Source: an uncultured Clostridia bacterium (GTDB lineage: Bacteria; Bacillota; Clostridia; Christensenellales; CAG-314). From it: 64,000 nt of DNA. The stretch spans positions 1 to 64,000 of the forward strand of contig CANRFV010000005.1 of the NCBI GenBank assembly GCA_947629985.1. The letters are read 5' to 3'. Positions 7,356 to 15,633 of this stretch are shown here, in pieces. Position 1 is the stretch's first letter. Every line of letters starts with the position of its first letter. Made by a program: the position numbers and the translations under genes. The notes beneath the pieces are model-generated. The model saw only the letters and a list, made by a program, of their open reading frames with translations, did not search any database and was not told the DNA's origin.

Positions 7356-8546
7356 TTATTTTTTGGGCGCGTCGGATTTGACCTTTTTGCCCGAAATGCG
7401 CCGCGCAATAACGTATGCCAACGATTTTTTAAGGCGGACGGCGTTAAAGGGGCACAGTTCCTGACAGCAATAACAGCGTATGCACTTGCTTTGATTTACC
7501 TTGGCTTTGCCGCGGACGATCTTTATAGCCTGCGCGGGACAGTGCCGAGCGCATTTGCCGCAACCGCGACAGGTCGAATCGGGGTGAACCTTTTGCGTGA
7601 GTAATTTTTTTGCCAATTTGCGAATCAGCGGCGAACGGTCGTCGAAAAAGCCGCTCGATACGGTTTGAACCGCCTTGAAGTCGGAAATAAAACAGCGGCG
7701 CCAAGCGGCAAAGTCGAAATCGACGTCGGACAAATCGGCTTGGATATAGCCGCGCTTTACCGCAGTTTGCAGTACGGGCATAGAAAGCGGATCGTTGCAA
7801 AACAGCGACACCGCAACGGCGTCGGCGGCGTATGCGTCGGCAGAGGCGATTATCTGCCCGATAAACTTGGGCGTGCCGTTGGTGGGACCTTCGCCGTCCA
7901 TACCCCACACCGCGTCGATGACGTTAAGGACTATTTTGCCGTGCGCGTACCGTTCCAAGTCGCACAACAGGTTGCAAAAATCGGGCAAATCGGGAAAACG
8001 ACTGTGCATTTCCACCTTTACCAAGCCGGGAATAAGCCCAAACAGGTTTTTTACCGCGCCCGTGTAACCCGCAAAAGTGTGCGTTTTGAGTTTGCCGACG
8101 TTTATTACCACATCGGCGGACATAAACGCGTCGGTAAGTTCGCATTGCGACAGGGCAACGCCGTCTATTTGCGCCGTTACCGTGTTGAAATTTTGATTGA
8201 GACGGGCGGCGGTACGCTGTTCCACCTGCGTCATACCGCACTTGGAGTACACCGCGCCCAACATTCCCTTGGTGTACAAGCCCGCGCAACTGTCGCCTAC
8301 GGTTACGCTGTCGGTTACGGTAAGCAAGCGATTGCACAGCGCAACCACCACTTCGGGGTGAGTTGTGCCGCATTTGTCGGGGGACATTTCGCGCACGAGA
8401 TTGACTTTTACAAATACCTTGGCGTTGCGCGGAACGATAGACTGTATTCCGCCCAAACTGTCGAGTACCGCGTCTACGGCGCGTTGTACGTTTTCGGGTA
8501 GATAATCGCCGCACTCGGCTGCGGCAACACGTTTCAATTCGGTCAT
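7356..8546 (-). CDS. DUF362 protein with C-terminal 2x[4Fe-4S] ferredoxin domain
   Basis: A 396-residue protein. Residues about 1-300 are a DUF362 domain (KVFVKVNLVRE, THPEVV, VGDSC, NVGKLKTH, GAVKNLFGLIPG); the C-terminus carries two ferredoxin-type cluster motifs, CRGCGKCARHCP and CIRCYCCQELCP. The family is widespread in anaerobes and is thought to be redox-related, but the reaction is not established. I chose the ATG at 8544-8546 because the longer frame opens with a TTG and would overlap the upstream gene by 38 bp; from the ATG the gap is 4 bp. No strong ribosome binding site is seen, so it may be translationally coupled to the nucleosidase gene upstream. Confidence 0.9.
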   Translation of the reverse strand: MTELKRVAAAECGDYLPENVQRAVDAVLDSLGGIQSIVPRNAKVFVKVNLVREMSPDKCGTTHPEVVVALCNRLLTVTDSVTVGDSCAGLYTKGMLGAVYSKCGMTQVEQRTAARLNQNFNTVTAQIDGVALSQCELTDAFMSADVVINVGKLKTHTFAGYTGAVKNLFGLIPGLVKVEMHSRFPDLPDFCNLLCDLERYAHGKIVLNVIDAVWGMDGEGPTNGTPKFIGQIIASADAYAADAVAVSLFCNDPLSMPVLQTAVKRGYIQADLSDVDFDFAAWRRCFISDFKAVQTVSSGFFDDRSPLIRKLAKKLLTQKVHPDSTCRGCGKCARHCPAQAIKIVRGKAKVNQSKCIRCYCCQELCPFNAVRLKKSLAYVIARRISGKKVKSDAPKK

Positions 8547-8550
8547 AATT

Positions 8551-9222
8551 TTACAAATCGGCGGCGATTTGCGCGGCAAGTTCGGCAAAATCGCGGCAAG
8601 CGTCGTTTACGGTGCGCTTGTATTCGGCGTAACCGCCGTAAACGCTGTCGGCAATGCACTTTACCAACAGGCAAGGCACGCGATTGAAGTTGCAAGTAAA
8701 CAATATGCCTGCCGATTCCATATCGCACACGTCCGCGCCGAAATCGGTATGCAGGGCGGCTTTACGCTCGGCGGAGTCCACAAACTTGTCGGCGGACGCG
8801 CACCTGACCAACGGATAGGTATGCGCGGCAATCGCCTTGTTTAGCAAATATTCGTCGGTTTGTACCGCGGTCGCGTCAAAACAGGCATACCTGCCCATAG
8901 GCGTGCCGTCCACGAAGGACGTATCCATATCGTAATGCACCACGTCGCGCACATACACAAAGTCGCGCAATGCCGCCTGCTCGGTAAGCGCGCCCACTAC
9001 GCCGAAATTGAACACAAAATTTACCTTGTAATGTGTGATAAGCAGTTGCGTGGCAGCCGCCGCGGCAATTTCGCCCACATACGGCGGACAGCACAGCACG
9101 GCGCTGTGATCGCCCAACTTAAAGCGGTAAAAAGTAAAGTCTCCCACCTGTTCCGCAACCGAATCGGCACCGATAAACGACGCCGCTTCCTTACGCATTG
9201 CGGTAAAAATTCCTATAACCAT
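8551..9222 (-). CDS. MTA/SAH nucleosidase-like purine nucleosidase
   Basis: A 223-residue protein of the nucleoside phosphorylase/hydrolase (PNP_UDP_1) family. It opens MVIGIFTAMRKEAASF, and has a glycine-rich core (FNFGVVGAL), the ribose/base-binding CDMESAG and the late catalytic Asp in CIADSVYGG. These fit 5'-methylthioadenosine/S-adenosylhomocysteine nucleosidase, which cleaves adenine from SAM by-products; futalosine hydrolase or another purine nucleosidase is possible. I chose the ATG at 9220-9222, behind a GGGAG site, because the upstream extension has no family similarity. It is followed after 4 bp by the DUF362 gene. Confidence 0.82.
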   Translation of the reverse strand: MVIGIFTAMRKEAASFIGADSVAEQVGDFTFYRFKLGDHSAVLCCPPYVGEIAAAAATQLLITHYKVNFVFNFGVVGALTEQAALRDFVYVRDVVHYDMDTSFVDGTPMGRYACFDATAVQTDEYLLNKAIAAHTYPLVRCASADKFVDSAERKAALHTDFGADVCDMESAGILFTCNFNRVPCLLVKCIADSVYGGYAEYKRTVNDACRDFAELAAQIAADL

Positions 9223-9499
9223 ATTTGCTGCGCTCCCAAAGGCTGTGTGTAAAATGCGGGCGTACAAGTTGCTACAACGGCGCGGTCAAGTTGAAAAATG
9301 TCGGTATTGCCTTGCCGATATTTACGCCGCGACATTTGTTGCCCCTGCCTACTATTAAAACGTCGGGTTGCCCCGACAAAGTTACCTGTGCAAATTTTAC
9401 CCGCAAAGCGCGTTTTGCGCCGCATGCAACGCCGAACGCCGCAATTGCAACGCAACGGGCAACGGGCGCATCGGCGCGGAATAAAACCTGCAAAAAAAT

Positions 9500-9573
9500 T
9501 GGAGCGGGTAACGGGAGTCGAACCCGTAACTACTGCTTGGGAAGCAGTCGTTTTGCCGCTAAACTATACCCGC
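9500..9573 (-). tRNA. tRNA-Gly (anticodon CCC)
   Basis: Full cloverleaf on the minus strand: acceptor GCGGGTA/TACCCGC, anticodon stem ACTGC/GCAGT with loop TTCCCAA (anticodon CCC), T-arm ACGGGTTCGACTCCCGT, discriminator T and an encoded CCA. A run of seven T follows directly and probably ends the transcript. Confidence 0.95.
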
Positions 9574-9586
9574 ATTGTATTTGGCG

Positions 9587-9862
9587 CTAGTTGCGCTTTT
9601 TGTCCTTTTCCGGCACGGCTTCGACGTCGAGCAGGTCGAAATCGACGCTTTCCACAAAGTCGCGCGGCTTGAAGCGCGTGTTGTTGAACATTACAAAATG
9701 ATTGAAGTTTACGCGCGTGGCGACGGGCGTGGGAATGTCCATTTGCTCGCATACGTTTTGCAACAACGACACAAATTCGTCCAAATCGGCAACCGAACCG
9801 TACTCGTACAGCGTACTGCGAGTTATCTTTTCGTCCGATACCGTTTTGACCCAAACTTTCAT
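9587..9862 (-). CDS. Conserved small protein of unknown function
   Basis: A 91-residue protein beginning MKVWVKTVSDEKITRSTLYEYG (first residues) and ending in a charged tail. The section FNTR-like MFNNTRFKPRDFVESVDFD resembles a small uncharacterised protein I associate with Clostridia; no function is known to me. There are two in-frame ATGs (9860-9862 and 9866-9868) and no ribosome binding site. A TACAAT lies only 4 nt before the upstream ATG, with TTTTCA 17 bp further up, so the transcript may be leaderless or have a leader of a few bases. The frame continues upstream but looks non-coding there. It is divergent from the exonuclease gene. Confidence 0.65.
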   Translation of the reverse strand: MKVWVKTVSDEKITRSTLYEYGSVADLDEFVSLLQNVCEQMDIPTPVATRVNFNHFVMFNNTRFKPRDFVESVDFDLLDVEAVPEKDKKRN

Positions 9863-9940
9863 AAGCATTGTTATTGTATCAAAAAAAACGCAAATTGAAA
9901 AGCGTTTTTTGCACAGAGTTTGCATTATATCGGCTTGGGA

Positions 9941-9969
9941 TTGACAAACCAGCCGTTTTGAATTATCAT
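9941..9969 (+). promoter_or_regulatory. Sigma-A promoter of the DEDDh exonuclease gene
   Basis: TTGACA (9941-9946), 17 bp and TATCAT (9964-9969). Confidence 0.6.
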
Positions 9970-10028
9970 TACCGTATAAAATAGCGCCAAAACGGCATAC
10001 GACGGACAAAACTATCGCGGACATATTT

Positions 10029-10628
10029 ATGAATACAGATATATACAACGGCGGGGCGAGCGTGCAATACAACTATCCCGCGGACACCACATTTTTGTTT
10101 GCCGACGTGGAAACCGCCAATCAGGCAAACGATACGATATGCGCAATAGGCGTAATTTTGGTAAAAAACGGCGTGCAAACGGGGTATTATTCGCTGATAG
10201 ATCCGCTTGCGCCCATTACTTTGACGTATATACACGGCATTACTTCGCAGGACGTGCAAGGCGCGCCCACATTGGACAAGTTTTGGCAGGTAATACAGCC
10301 TCTTGTCGGCACGGACGACTACGTTTTTGTGGCGCACAACTGCTACTTCGACCTGACCGTAATGCACAAAGATCTTGCGCGCTACGGCATACCGTTTGCG
10401 CCCAAACGCTTGTTGGATACGATGTGGGTGGCGCGCGACATAATGTACAACCGGCGCACGGTGCGCGGAGACTTGAAACTTGACGTTTTGAGCCGACGTC
10501 TCGGGGTGGGGCTTGACCACCACAACGCAGCAAGCGACATTGCCGCAACCAAACAAGTGCTTGACAAATTGCTTGTGTTGGGCAACCGAAACATAAAAGA
10601 ATTTATCCGCCCGTCAACGCGGGCATAA
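10029..10628 (+). CDS. DEDDh-family 3'-5' exonuclease (DNA polymerase III epsilon-like)
   Basis: A 199-residue exonuclease domain protein. ExoI is FLFADVETAN (D-x-E), ExoII includes HNCYFDLTVM with its Asp, and ExoIII is the DHHNAASDI motif that supplies the general-base His and metal-binding Asp. It is about the size of stand-alone epsilon-like proteins and has no polymerase domain, so it could serve in repair, RNA turnover or proofreading. The ribosome binding site is weak. A promoter lies about 60 bp upstream, and a strong terminator follows directly. Confidence 0.88.
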   Translation: MNTDIYNGGASVQYNYPADTTFLFADVETANQANDTICAIGVILVKNGVQTGYYSLIDPLAPITLTYIHGITSQDVQGAPTLDKFWQVIQPLVGTDDYVFVAHNCYFDLTVMHKDLARYGIPFAPKRLLDTMWVARDIMYNRRTVRGDLKLDVLSRRLGVGLDHHNAASDIAATKQVLDKLLVLGNRNIKEFIRPSTRA

Positions 10629-10629
10629 T

Positions 10630-10665
10630 GCAAGCGTCCTTAACCAAGGACGCTTGCGTGTTTTT
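10630..10665 (+). terminator. Rho-independent terminator of the exonuclease gene
   Basis: GCAAGCGTCCTT/AAGGACGCTTGC: a 12-bp perfect stem with loop AACC, then GTGTTTTTG. It starts right after the stop codon. Confidence 0.9.
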
Positions 10666-10784
10666 GTTATACGGTATGTCGAAAATCGGCAGAAATTGTT
10701 GTTCGACTGTTTTTTTTGCCTTAGCGGGTAAATCGATGTCGCTTGCGCCCGCGCTGCCGACAAAATCGTCTGTCTCCGCGCAAT

Positions 10785-11117
10785 TTACTTGTCTGCGACG
10801 TTATCGGTGCCTGCGCCGTCGTTGTTGTCGGCGGTATTGTCGTCGTTGCCGTTGGCGATGTCTGAGACGTTATCGGTGCCTGCGCCGTCGTTGTTGGCGT
10901 CGATATTGAAGTCGCCGTTGGCGTTGTTGTCGCCGTTATCGGTGTCGGTGGCTACGCCGTCGCTATTGACGGCGCAATGCGAACAACAGCCGCAATTGCC
11001 CGAACATTCGTCGCAGCAAGGCGATTTGCCCTTTCTTTTGCGGACGATCGCCGCAACGGTTACGCCCGCCACAATGGCTACGCAAGCCACAATAAGTATA
11101 ATTTCCAACGCTCCCAT
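10785..11117 (-). CDS. FeoB-associated Cys-rich membrane protein with repetitive acidic tail
   Basis: A 110-residue protein directly downstream of feoB. It has one N-terminal membrane helix (LEIILIVACVAIVAGVTVAA), then a basic stop (RKRKGK) and a Cys cluster (CCDECSGNCGCCSHC), as in the small FeoB-associated proteins of Clostridia, thought to help ferrous-iron transport. Unusually, the C-terminal half is a low-complexity Asn/Asp/Gly tail with a repeated NDGAGTDNV unit. In the DNA a 30-bp segment (10797-10826) recurs at 10866-10895, a period of 69 bp or 23 codons. The ATG at 11115-11117 is preceded by GGGAG; an upstream in-frame TTG is less likely. Confidence 0.8.
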   Translation of the reverse strand: MGALEIILIVACVAIVAGVTVAAIVRKRKGKSPCCDECSGNCGCCSHCAVNSDGVATDTDNGDNNANGDFNIDANNDGAGTDNVSDIANGNDDNTADNNDGAGTDNVADK

Positions 11118-11140
11118 AGTGTCGTATTCTCCCAATAAGG

Positions 11141-13492
11141 CTATTTAGCCACGGTAAGCGTGCTTTGAGACAGGCGTTTGTTGCGCAAAATAATTACGGT
11201 TACAACCGCCGCCGCAACAGCCAGCCAAATAAACAGCGTCCACCACCAAGAACCTATCGTATACACTATTGCGCCCACGGTGTAACTTGTCGCTATCCAA
11301 AACAGCAACGTCCAATTAAAGCGTTTTTTGTTGCCCAATTCGCTCTTGGCGGTACCCACCGCCGCAAAGCAGGGGATAGTGGTCATATTGAACGCGATAA
11401 AACTGATAAGCCCCGGCACGGTAATACCCGTTGCGGCAATCATAGCCAACACGGCCTGTATGCCCGATTCGTCCGCGTAGATGTCCGCGGCGTTAAAGCC
11501 GTTAAGTTGGGGTACGCCCGCGGCAATAAGGCAAGCGCCCAGCGTGGCAAACGTGGAAATGACGTTTTCCTTGGCGATAAGCCCCGCAACGGCGGCAAGC
11601 ACAAACACCCAGCCGTAAGCGCCAAGTTGACTGCCGAATCCCAGCGGCGTAAACAGCGGCTGAATAAGGCGGCTCAATCCCGCAAGAATACTGTCGTTTA
11701 TTTGTTCGTCTTGCAAAAAGCGCCAATCAAAGCCGAAGTGCGTAAGCACCCAAATTACTATTGTAGACGCAAGAATTATCGTAAACGCCTTTTTTACAAA
11801 GTGTTTGGTTTTGTCCCACAAGTGCGCCATCAAATTTTTGAATTGCGGCACGTGATATGCGGGCAATTCCATAATAAAGGGCGGAGTTTCGCCTTTCAAC
11901 GTGGTACTGCGCATAAGCAACACGCTTACTATTGCCACTAAAATGCCCAATATGTACATTGCGTAGGTAATAAGATCGGCATTGCCGCCGCCGCTTGCAA
12001 AGTGCAGCATTACCGCGCCCGCAACAGCCGTAAGTATGGGCAACTTGGCTCCGCACGAAAAGAACGGTATTACGCGCACTGTTGCGGTGCGTTCCTTGTC
12101 GTCGGCAAGGGTACGAGTGTTGATCATTGCGGGTACGGAACAGCCGAAGCCCATTATCATAGGCAAAAACGAACGTCCCGACAAGCCGAAACGGCGAAAC
12201 ATTCTGTCCAAAATAAAGGCGATACGCGCCATATAACCGCTGTCTTCCAATATGGAAAAGAACAAAAACAGCGTAAGGATAGGGGGCAAAAAACTAAGCA
12301 CCGCGCCCAAGCCTTCGATTATACCGTTGTTGATAAGCCCTACTGCCCAAGGCGCCATTCCGCTGCCTTCCACAAGACCGCTTACCCAGCCGAACAGTTC
12401 GCCTACAAGCATATCGTTCCAAATGTTGTTTACAATTACGCCGGGCGAATATATCGTGCCGTCGTAAATGGTTGCCAGCCACCTTACGCCGTAATTCAGC
12501 GGTTCGCCGTCGGCAGTAAGCAAGCCCAGATCTTCCAACGAAGGCAACGGGCTGTTAGCCCAATCGGCAAAGGTAGAAACAAACAAAAAGTTTTCCGAAA
12601 AGGTAAGGTGGAATATGCAAAACAGTATTACCAAAAATATGGGTATGCCCGCCCAACGATTGGTAAGCACTTTGTCCGCCTTGTCCGAACGGCTCATTTT
12701 GAATTTTTCCTTGTTTTTGCGCGTAAGCACGGGGGCAAAATACTTGGATATGTACTTGTAACGCCCGTCGGCAACAAGCGCTTCGAAGTCGGTGCCGAAA
12801 GTTTCGTCGGTAAAAGTTTTTTTGAATTCTTCCACCATTGGCACGGTTTCTTTGTGCATAGCAACTTCTATTTCGTCGCCTTCTACAAGTTTGATGGCGT
12901 GAAACAGCGGATTGGCAACATTTTGCCCTGCAAGCGCAATTTTTACGTCGCCGATAAGGTGTTTTAGTTGCGTTTCGTTAAGCACGGTTGTGCCTGCGCG
13001 GCGTTTGTTGCTTTCGTTAAACGCCTTGTCCATAAGGTCTTTTAGCCCTTGCTCTTTAAGCGCGGATATTTTTACCACGGGCACGCCGAGACGCTTTTCC
13101 AATTCGCTCTCGTTAATTTTGTCGCCGGCTTTTTCCACCGCGTCCATCATATTCAGCGCAATAACTACGGGCACGTCCATTTCCAATATTTGCGTGGTAA
13201 GGTACAAATTGCGCTCCAAATTGGTGGCGTCCACAATGTTTATTACGCAGTCGGGCTTGTCGTCCAATATGTAGTTGCGCGCAATAACTTCTTCGGGAGT
13301 GTAGGGCGAAAGGGAATAAATGCCCGGCAAGTCCACTATCGCAACGGGTTCGGCGCACTTTTTGTACACGCCGTCGCGCTTGTCTACCGTAACGCCGGGC
13401 CAATTGCCTACGTGCGCGGTAGACCCCGTAAGGCTGTTGAACAGCGTTGTCTTGCCGCTGTTGGGGTTGCCCGCAAGCGCAAATCTCTTCAT
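11141..13492 (-). CDS. feoB: Ferrous iron transport protein B
   Basis: A 783-residue inner-membrane Fe(II) transporter. The N-terminal G domain has G1 (GNPNSGKT), the switch region, G3 (DLPGIYSLSPYTPEE) and G4 (NMMD), followed by the helical spacer domain. The C-terminal part has the two Gate domains and many membrane helices (PMIMGFGCSVPAMI, PFFSCGAKLP). The first ATG of the open frame is 24 bases further up; I chose the ATG at 13490-13492 because it overlaps the feoA stop as ATGA and has GGAGG 7 nt upstream. It is the third gene of the feo operon. Confidence 0.96.
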   Translation of the reverse strand: MKRFALAGNPNSGKTTLFNSLTGSTAHVGNWPGVTVDKRDGVYKKCAEPVAIVDLPGIYSLSPYTPEEVIARNYILDDKPDCVINIVDATNLERNLYLTTQILEMDVPVVIALNMMDAVEKAGDKINESELEKRLGVPVVKISALKEQGLKDLMDKAFNESNKRRAGTTVLNETQLKHLIGDVKIALAGQNVANPLFHAIKLVEGDEIEVAMHKETVPMVEEFKKTFTDETFGTDFEALVADGRYKYISKYFAPVLTRKNKEKFKMSRSDKADKVLTNRWAGIPIFLVILFCIFHLTFSENFLFVSTFADWANSPLPSLEDLGLLTADGEPLNYGVRWLATIYDGTIYSPGVIVNNIWNDMLVGELFGWVSGLVEGSGMAPWAVGLINNGIIEGLGAVLSFLPPILTLFLFFSILEDSGYMARIAFILDRMFRRFGLSGRSFLPMIMGFGCSVPAMINTRTLADDKERTATVRVIPFFSCGAKLPILTAVAGAVMLHFASGGGNADLITYAMYILGILVAIVSVLLMRSTTLKGETPPFIMELPAYHVPQFKNLMAHLWDKTKHFVKKAFTIILASTIVIWVLTHFGFDWRFLQDEQINDSILAGLSRLIQPLFTPLGFGSQLGAYGWVFVLAAVAGLIAKENVISTFATLGACLIAAGVPQLNGFNAADIYADESGIQAVLAMIAATGITVPGLISFIAFNMTTIPCFAAVGTAKSELGNKKRFNWTLLFWIATSYTVGAIVYTIGSWWWTLFIWLAVAAAVVTVIILRNKRLSQSTLTVAK

Positions 13493-13722
13493 TGCCGCAC
13501 CTCCAATGTTACGCATTGCGCTTCGGTAATGCGCAAAGTCAGTTCGTAACCGCGTACCGTTATTTCCAACGGGTCGCCCAGCGGAGCGCGTTTGCGCAAC
13601 AGCACTTCCGCACCGGGCGTAATGCCCATATCAAACAAACGACGCTTTATTTTGCCTTCGCCGCCGACGCTTTGCACAACGCCGTGCTGGCCTATTGCAA
13701 ATTTGTCCAATGTTGTTACCAT
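13489..13722 (-). CDS. feoA: FeoA family protein (adjacent to feoB)
   Basis: A 77-residue SH3-like protein, the usual length, with the family pattern GGEGKIKRRLFDMGITPGAEV and C-terminal TLRITEAQCVTLEV. FeoA-type proteins bind FeoB and support Fe(II) uptake. Its stop codon overlaps the feoB start by 4 bp (ATGA), so translation is coupled. Confidence 0.93.
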   Translation of the reverse strand: MVTTLDKFAIGQHGVVQSVGGEGKIKRRLFDMGITPGAEVLLRKRAPLGDPLEITVRGYELTLRITEAQCVTLEVRQ

Positions 13723-13930
13723 TACTTAAATCTCCTTGTATGTATTTGTATCAATCTGCCGCAGGCAGAATTAACCTATGTTGTACCGCTTGACCGCATA
13801 TATAAACAACGCCCCACCGCAACAGGCGCACGCTACGGGCGAACTGCACCGCAACGCACTTTGCCGCCGCCAAAACTGCCGCCGCAACGCGCCAAAAATG
13901 CCGCCCAAACGCGGTAAAACGCAAACGCGC
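13723..13930 (-). other. Spacer between the two feoA genes
   Basis: About 208 bp with no credible gene. A 6-bp inverted repeat TCTGCC/GGCAGA lies about 30 bp before the second feoA start, and a GGAG site directly precedes it. No promoter was recognised, so the two feoA genes probably share the promoter at 14224-14252. Confidence 0.45.
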
Positions 13931-14143
13931 CTACACAACAAAAATCTTGGTAGACAAATTGTGGTCCAAAGCGATCTTGCCGTCCTTTATTTTGCAAACT
14001 ACCGTGCCACCGCTGTTGCTCATTACGTTGAGCGTGCTGTTGATGGTTATGCCCAAACTTTCCAAATGTTTTTTTGTTTTGTCGTCGGCAATAATGCGAA
14101 CGATACGCAATTCGGTGTTGACAGGCGCTAATACTATCGGCAT
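13931..14143 (-). CDS. FeoA-like small protein, first gene of the feo operon
   Basis: A 70-residue FeoA-domain protein: the ELRIVRIIADDKTKKHLESLGI stretch begins with the SH3 strand, followed by a short GTVVCKI...ALDHNLSTKIFVV end that matches the DtxR-type/FeoA fold. It is more diverged than the FeoA encoded next to feoB. Two tandem feoA genes before feoB are common in Clostridia. The ATG has AAGGAG upstream. Confidence 0.88.
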   Translation of the reverse strand: MPIVLAPVNTELRIVRIIADDKTKKHLESLGITINSTLNVMSNSGGTVVCKIKDGKIALDHNLSTKIFVV

Positions 14144-14198
14144 AAAAATCTCCTTGGTACGTTATTCGTTTGCGCAAACGCGATGTTGCGCAAGAATA

Positions 14199-14212
14199 TG
14201 AAACTTATTTCA
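14199..14212. promoter_or_regulatory. Downstream copy of the feo operator palindrome
   Basis: TGAAACTTATTTCA, an inverted repeat with 5-bp arms, lies just downstream of the -10 box. The same core (TGAWACTTATTTCA) recurs at 14260-14275. Together they are likely sites for an iron-responsive repressor; they match neither the classical Fur box nor the DtxR box closely. Confidence 0.55.
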
Positions 14213-14223
14213 ATTTCGTGTTT

Positions 14224-14252
14224 ATCATAACACTATTATAATCGATTGTCAA
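14224..14252 (-). promoter_or_regulatory. Promoter of the feo operon
   Basis: On the minus strand TTGACA (14247-14252), 17 bp and TATGAT (14224-14229). A second possible -10, TATAAT, is at 14235-14240 but too close to the -35. Confidence 0.7.
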
Positions 14253-14259
14253 GCAAAAT

Positions 14260-14275
14260 GTGATACTTATTTCAC
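14260..14275. promoter_or_regulatory. Upstream copy of the feo operator palindrome
   Basis: GTGATACTTATTTCAC, 4-bp outer arms around the same core as the copy at 14199-14212, placed immediately upstream of the -35 box. A repressor bound to both copies would bracket the promoter. Confidence 0.5.
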
Positions 14276-14391
14276 GTTTTTTTGCGCAAATTTACTGCAC
14301 TAAGTATGTATTTACGCGCGGGCAAATAAATGCGGACAAAAAAAGTAAACGTTCGGTTGGTTTGCAAATACAAATTACGTTGCCGCAAAAC

Positions 14392-14425
14392 AAAAAAAAT
14401 CACATTCAACCTACGGTCAAATGTG
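14392..14425 (-). terminator. Terminator of the YwaF-like gene
   Basis: On the minus strand CACATTTGACC/GGTTGAATGTG (11 bp with two G-U pairs, 3-nt loop) is followed by eight T. Confidence 0.75.
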
Positions 14426-14478
14426 CTGTCTTACGCAAAAGAAGATTTTGCCGCACTGTTACGTAGCGCGCTTGCGCG

Positions 14479-15318
14479 TCAGCGGACGCCTGTGTTTGCG
14501 CGGCGGCGCAAACACGTGCGCAGCCAAAAGGGGCAGGAAATAACGACGTAAAGGGGAATAAGGTACACAAAGGCGGGCACTACCATCCACAACACGGGAA
14601 AATAAAAGTCCTTGCCGCCGTTGATATTGAAAACGTCGGTTTTGAGAAAGCGCGGCACAAGCGGGTCCAGCAAAAACGCAAATTGCTCAAACATCGGCCG
14701 CACGCCAAAGGTAAAACTGCTGTTGCGAAAACCCGGATCGAGCAGGTCCGCATACGACGCATCTACCAGCCCAATGCCGATAAGGAAAAATTCGTTAAGG
14801 CAAATAACTGTTTGCCACGCCAAAAACATCAACGGTATTACCCAAAACTTGCGCAGCCGCGGCACGTACACTCCGCGAATAGCCGCAACAAGCGGCACCG
14901 CAAGCAAATTGATGTGGCAGATGTAAAAGCGCAACGTGTCAAAGGCAAAAGGCGGCATACCCAGCGTTTCTATCGGGTAGGCAAGCGCAGCCAAACCGCC
15001 GCAAACGCCAATAAAGTACATAAAATCGTGCAAAATGCACTGCCTGCGCAACAAAAAGATAAAGGGGAAAAACACGGTGGAAACTGCGCAAAGGTTTTCC
15101 ACCGTGGAACGGCGCAGAGACATAGGAAAATCGGTGCAATACGGCACGAAAAATTGCTTGATAAAGTGCAACGCAAAGTTGCAAAAGATAATTACCAACA
15201 ATATTGTGTGCGCCGTCCGCGCGCTTACCTTGCGCACTATCAACGCCAATGCGGTAATGTACACCACCGCAATTGCAATATACGCAAAGTAAAAACCGTT
15301 GCCTATTTGTACCGTCAT
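14479..15318 (-). CDS. YwaF/TIGR02206-like integral membrane protein
   Basis: A 279-residue protein with six or seven predicted membrane helices and a conserved-looking centre (CNFALHFIKQFFVPYC, ICHINLLAVPLV). The pattern and length resemble the YwaF/TIGR02206 family, whose function is unknown. I chose the ATG at 15316-15318, because the 42 codons upstream in the same frame are Cys/Thr-rich and look non-coding. There is no clear ribosome binding site. It is a single gene with its own terminator. Confidence 0.65.
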   Translation of the reverse strand: MTVQIGNGFYFAYIAIAVVYITALALIVRKVSARTAHTILLVIIFCNFALHFIKQFFVPYCTDFPMSLRRSTVENLCAVSTVFFPFIFLLRRQCILHDFMYFIGVCGGLAALAYPIETLGMPPFAFDTLRFYICHINLLAVPLVAAIRGVYVPRLRKFWVIPLMFLAWQTVICLNEFFLIGIGLVDASYADLLDPGFRNSSFTFGVRPMFEQFAFLLDPLVPRFLKTDVFNINGGKDFYFPVLWMVVPAFVYLIPLYVVISCPFWLRTCLRRRANTGVR

Positions 15319-15633
15319 AATGTAAGTCAGTTGTGTTGTAAGTGTGCCAAGCGCGCAAGCAATGCGCGCACAAGCGTTGTTGTATGTTGTTACGGGCAAT
15401 GCATACCATATCGAAGATTGCACGCCGATACAGGTAATGCGCACCCAAGCAAACGGGGTGTGCCCAAGCGGTTGCGCGCAGTTACTTACGCGCCGCGCAA
15501 TGTTGCAAATGCCGATACGTACGCCGCCGCAAAGGCAATGTTGCCAAGCACAAACGTACTTGGCAACATTACGGGTGCCGCAAATGGCAAGTACGCAACG
15601 CGTGCAATACCTGCCGCGGTAATTACCCGTTTG
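15319..15633. other. Intergenic region with a strong hairpin
   Basis: About 315 bp without a gene. It contains a 12-bp perfect inverted repeat, AATGTTGCCAAG/CTTGGCAACATT (about 15537-15570), with no T run on either strand. It may be a processing hairpin at the 3' end of the ABC-Ig operon. Confidence 0.45.

Noticed and set aside
8547-8588. Longer start for the DUF362 gene
   Set aside because: It needs a TTG codon and a 38-bp overlap with the upstream gene, and the added residues are not typical of the family.
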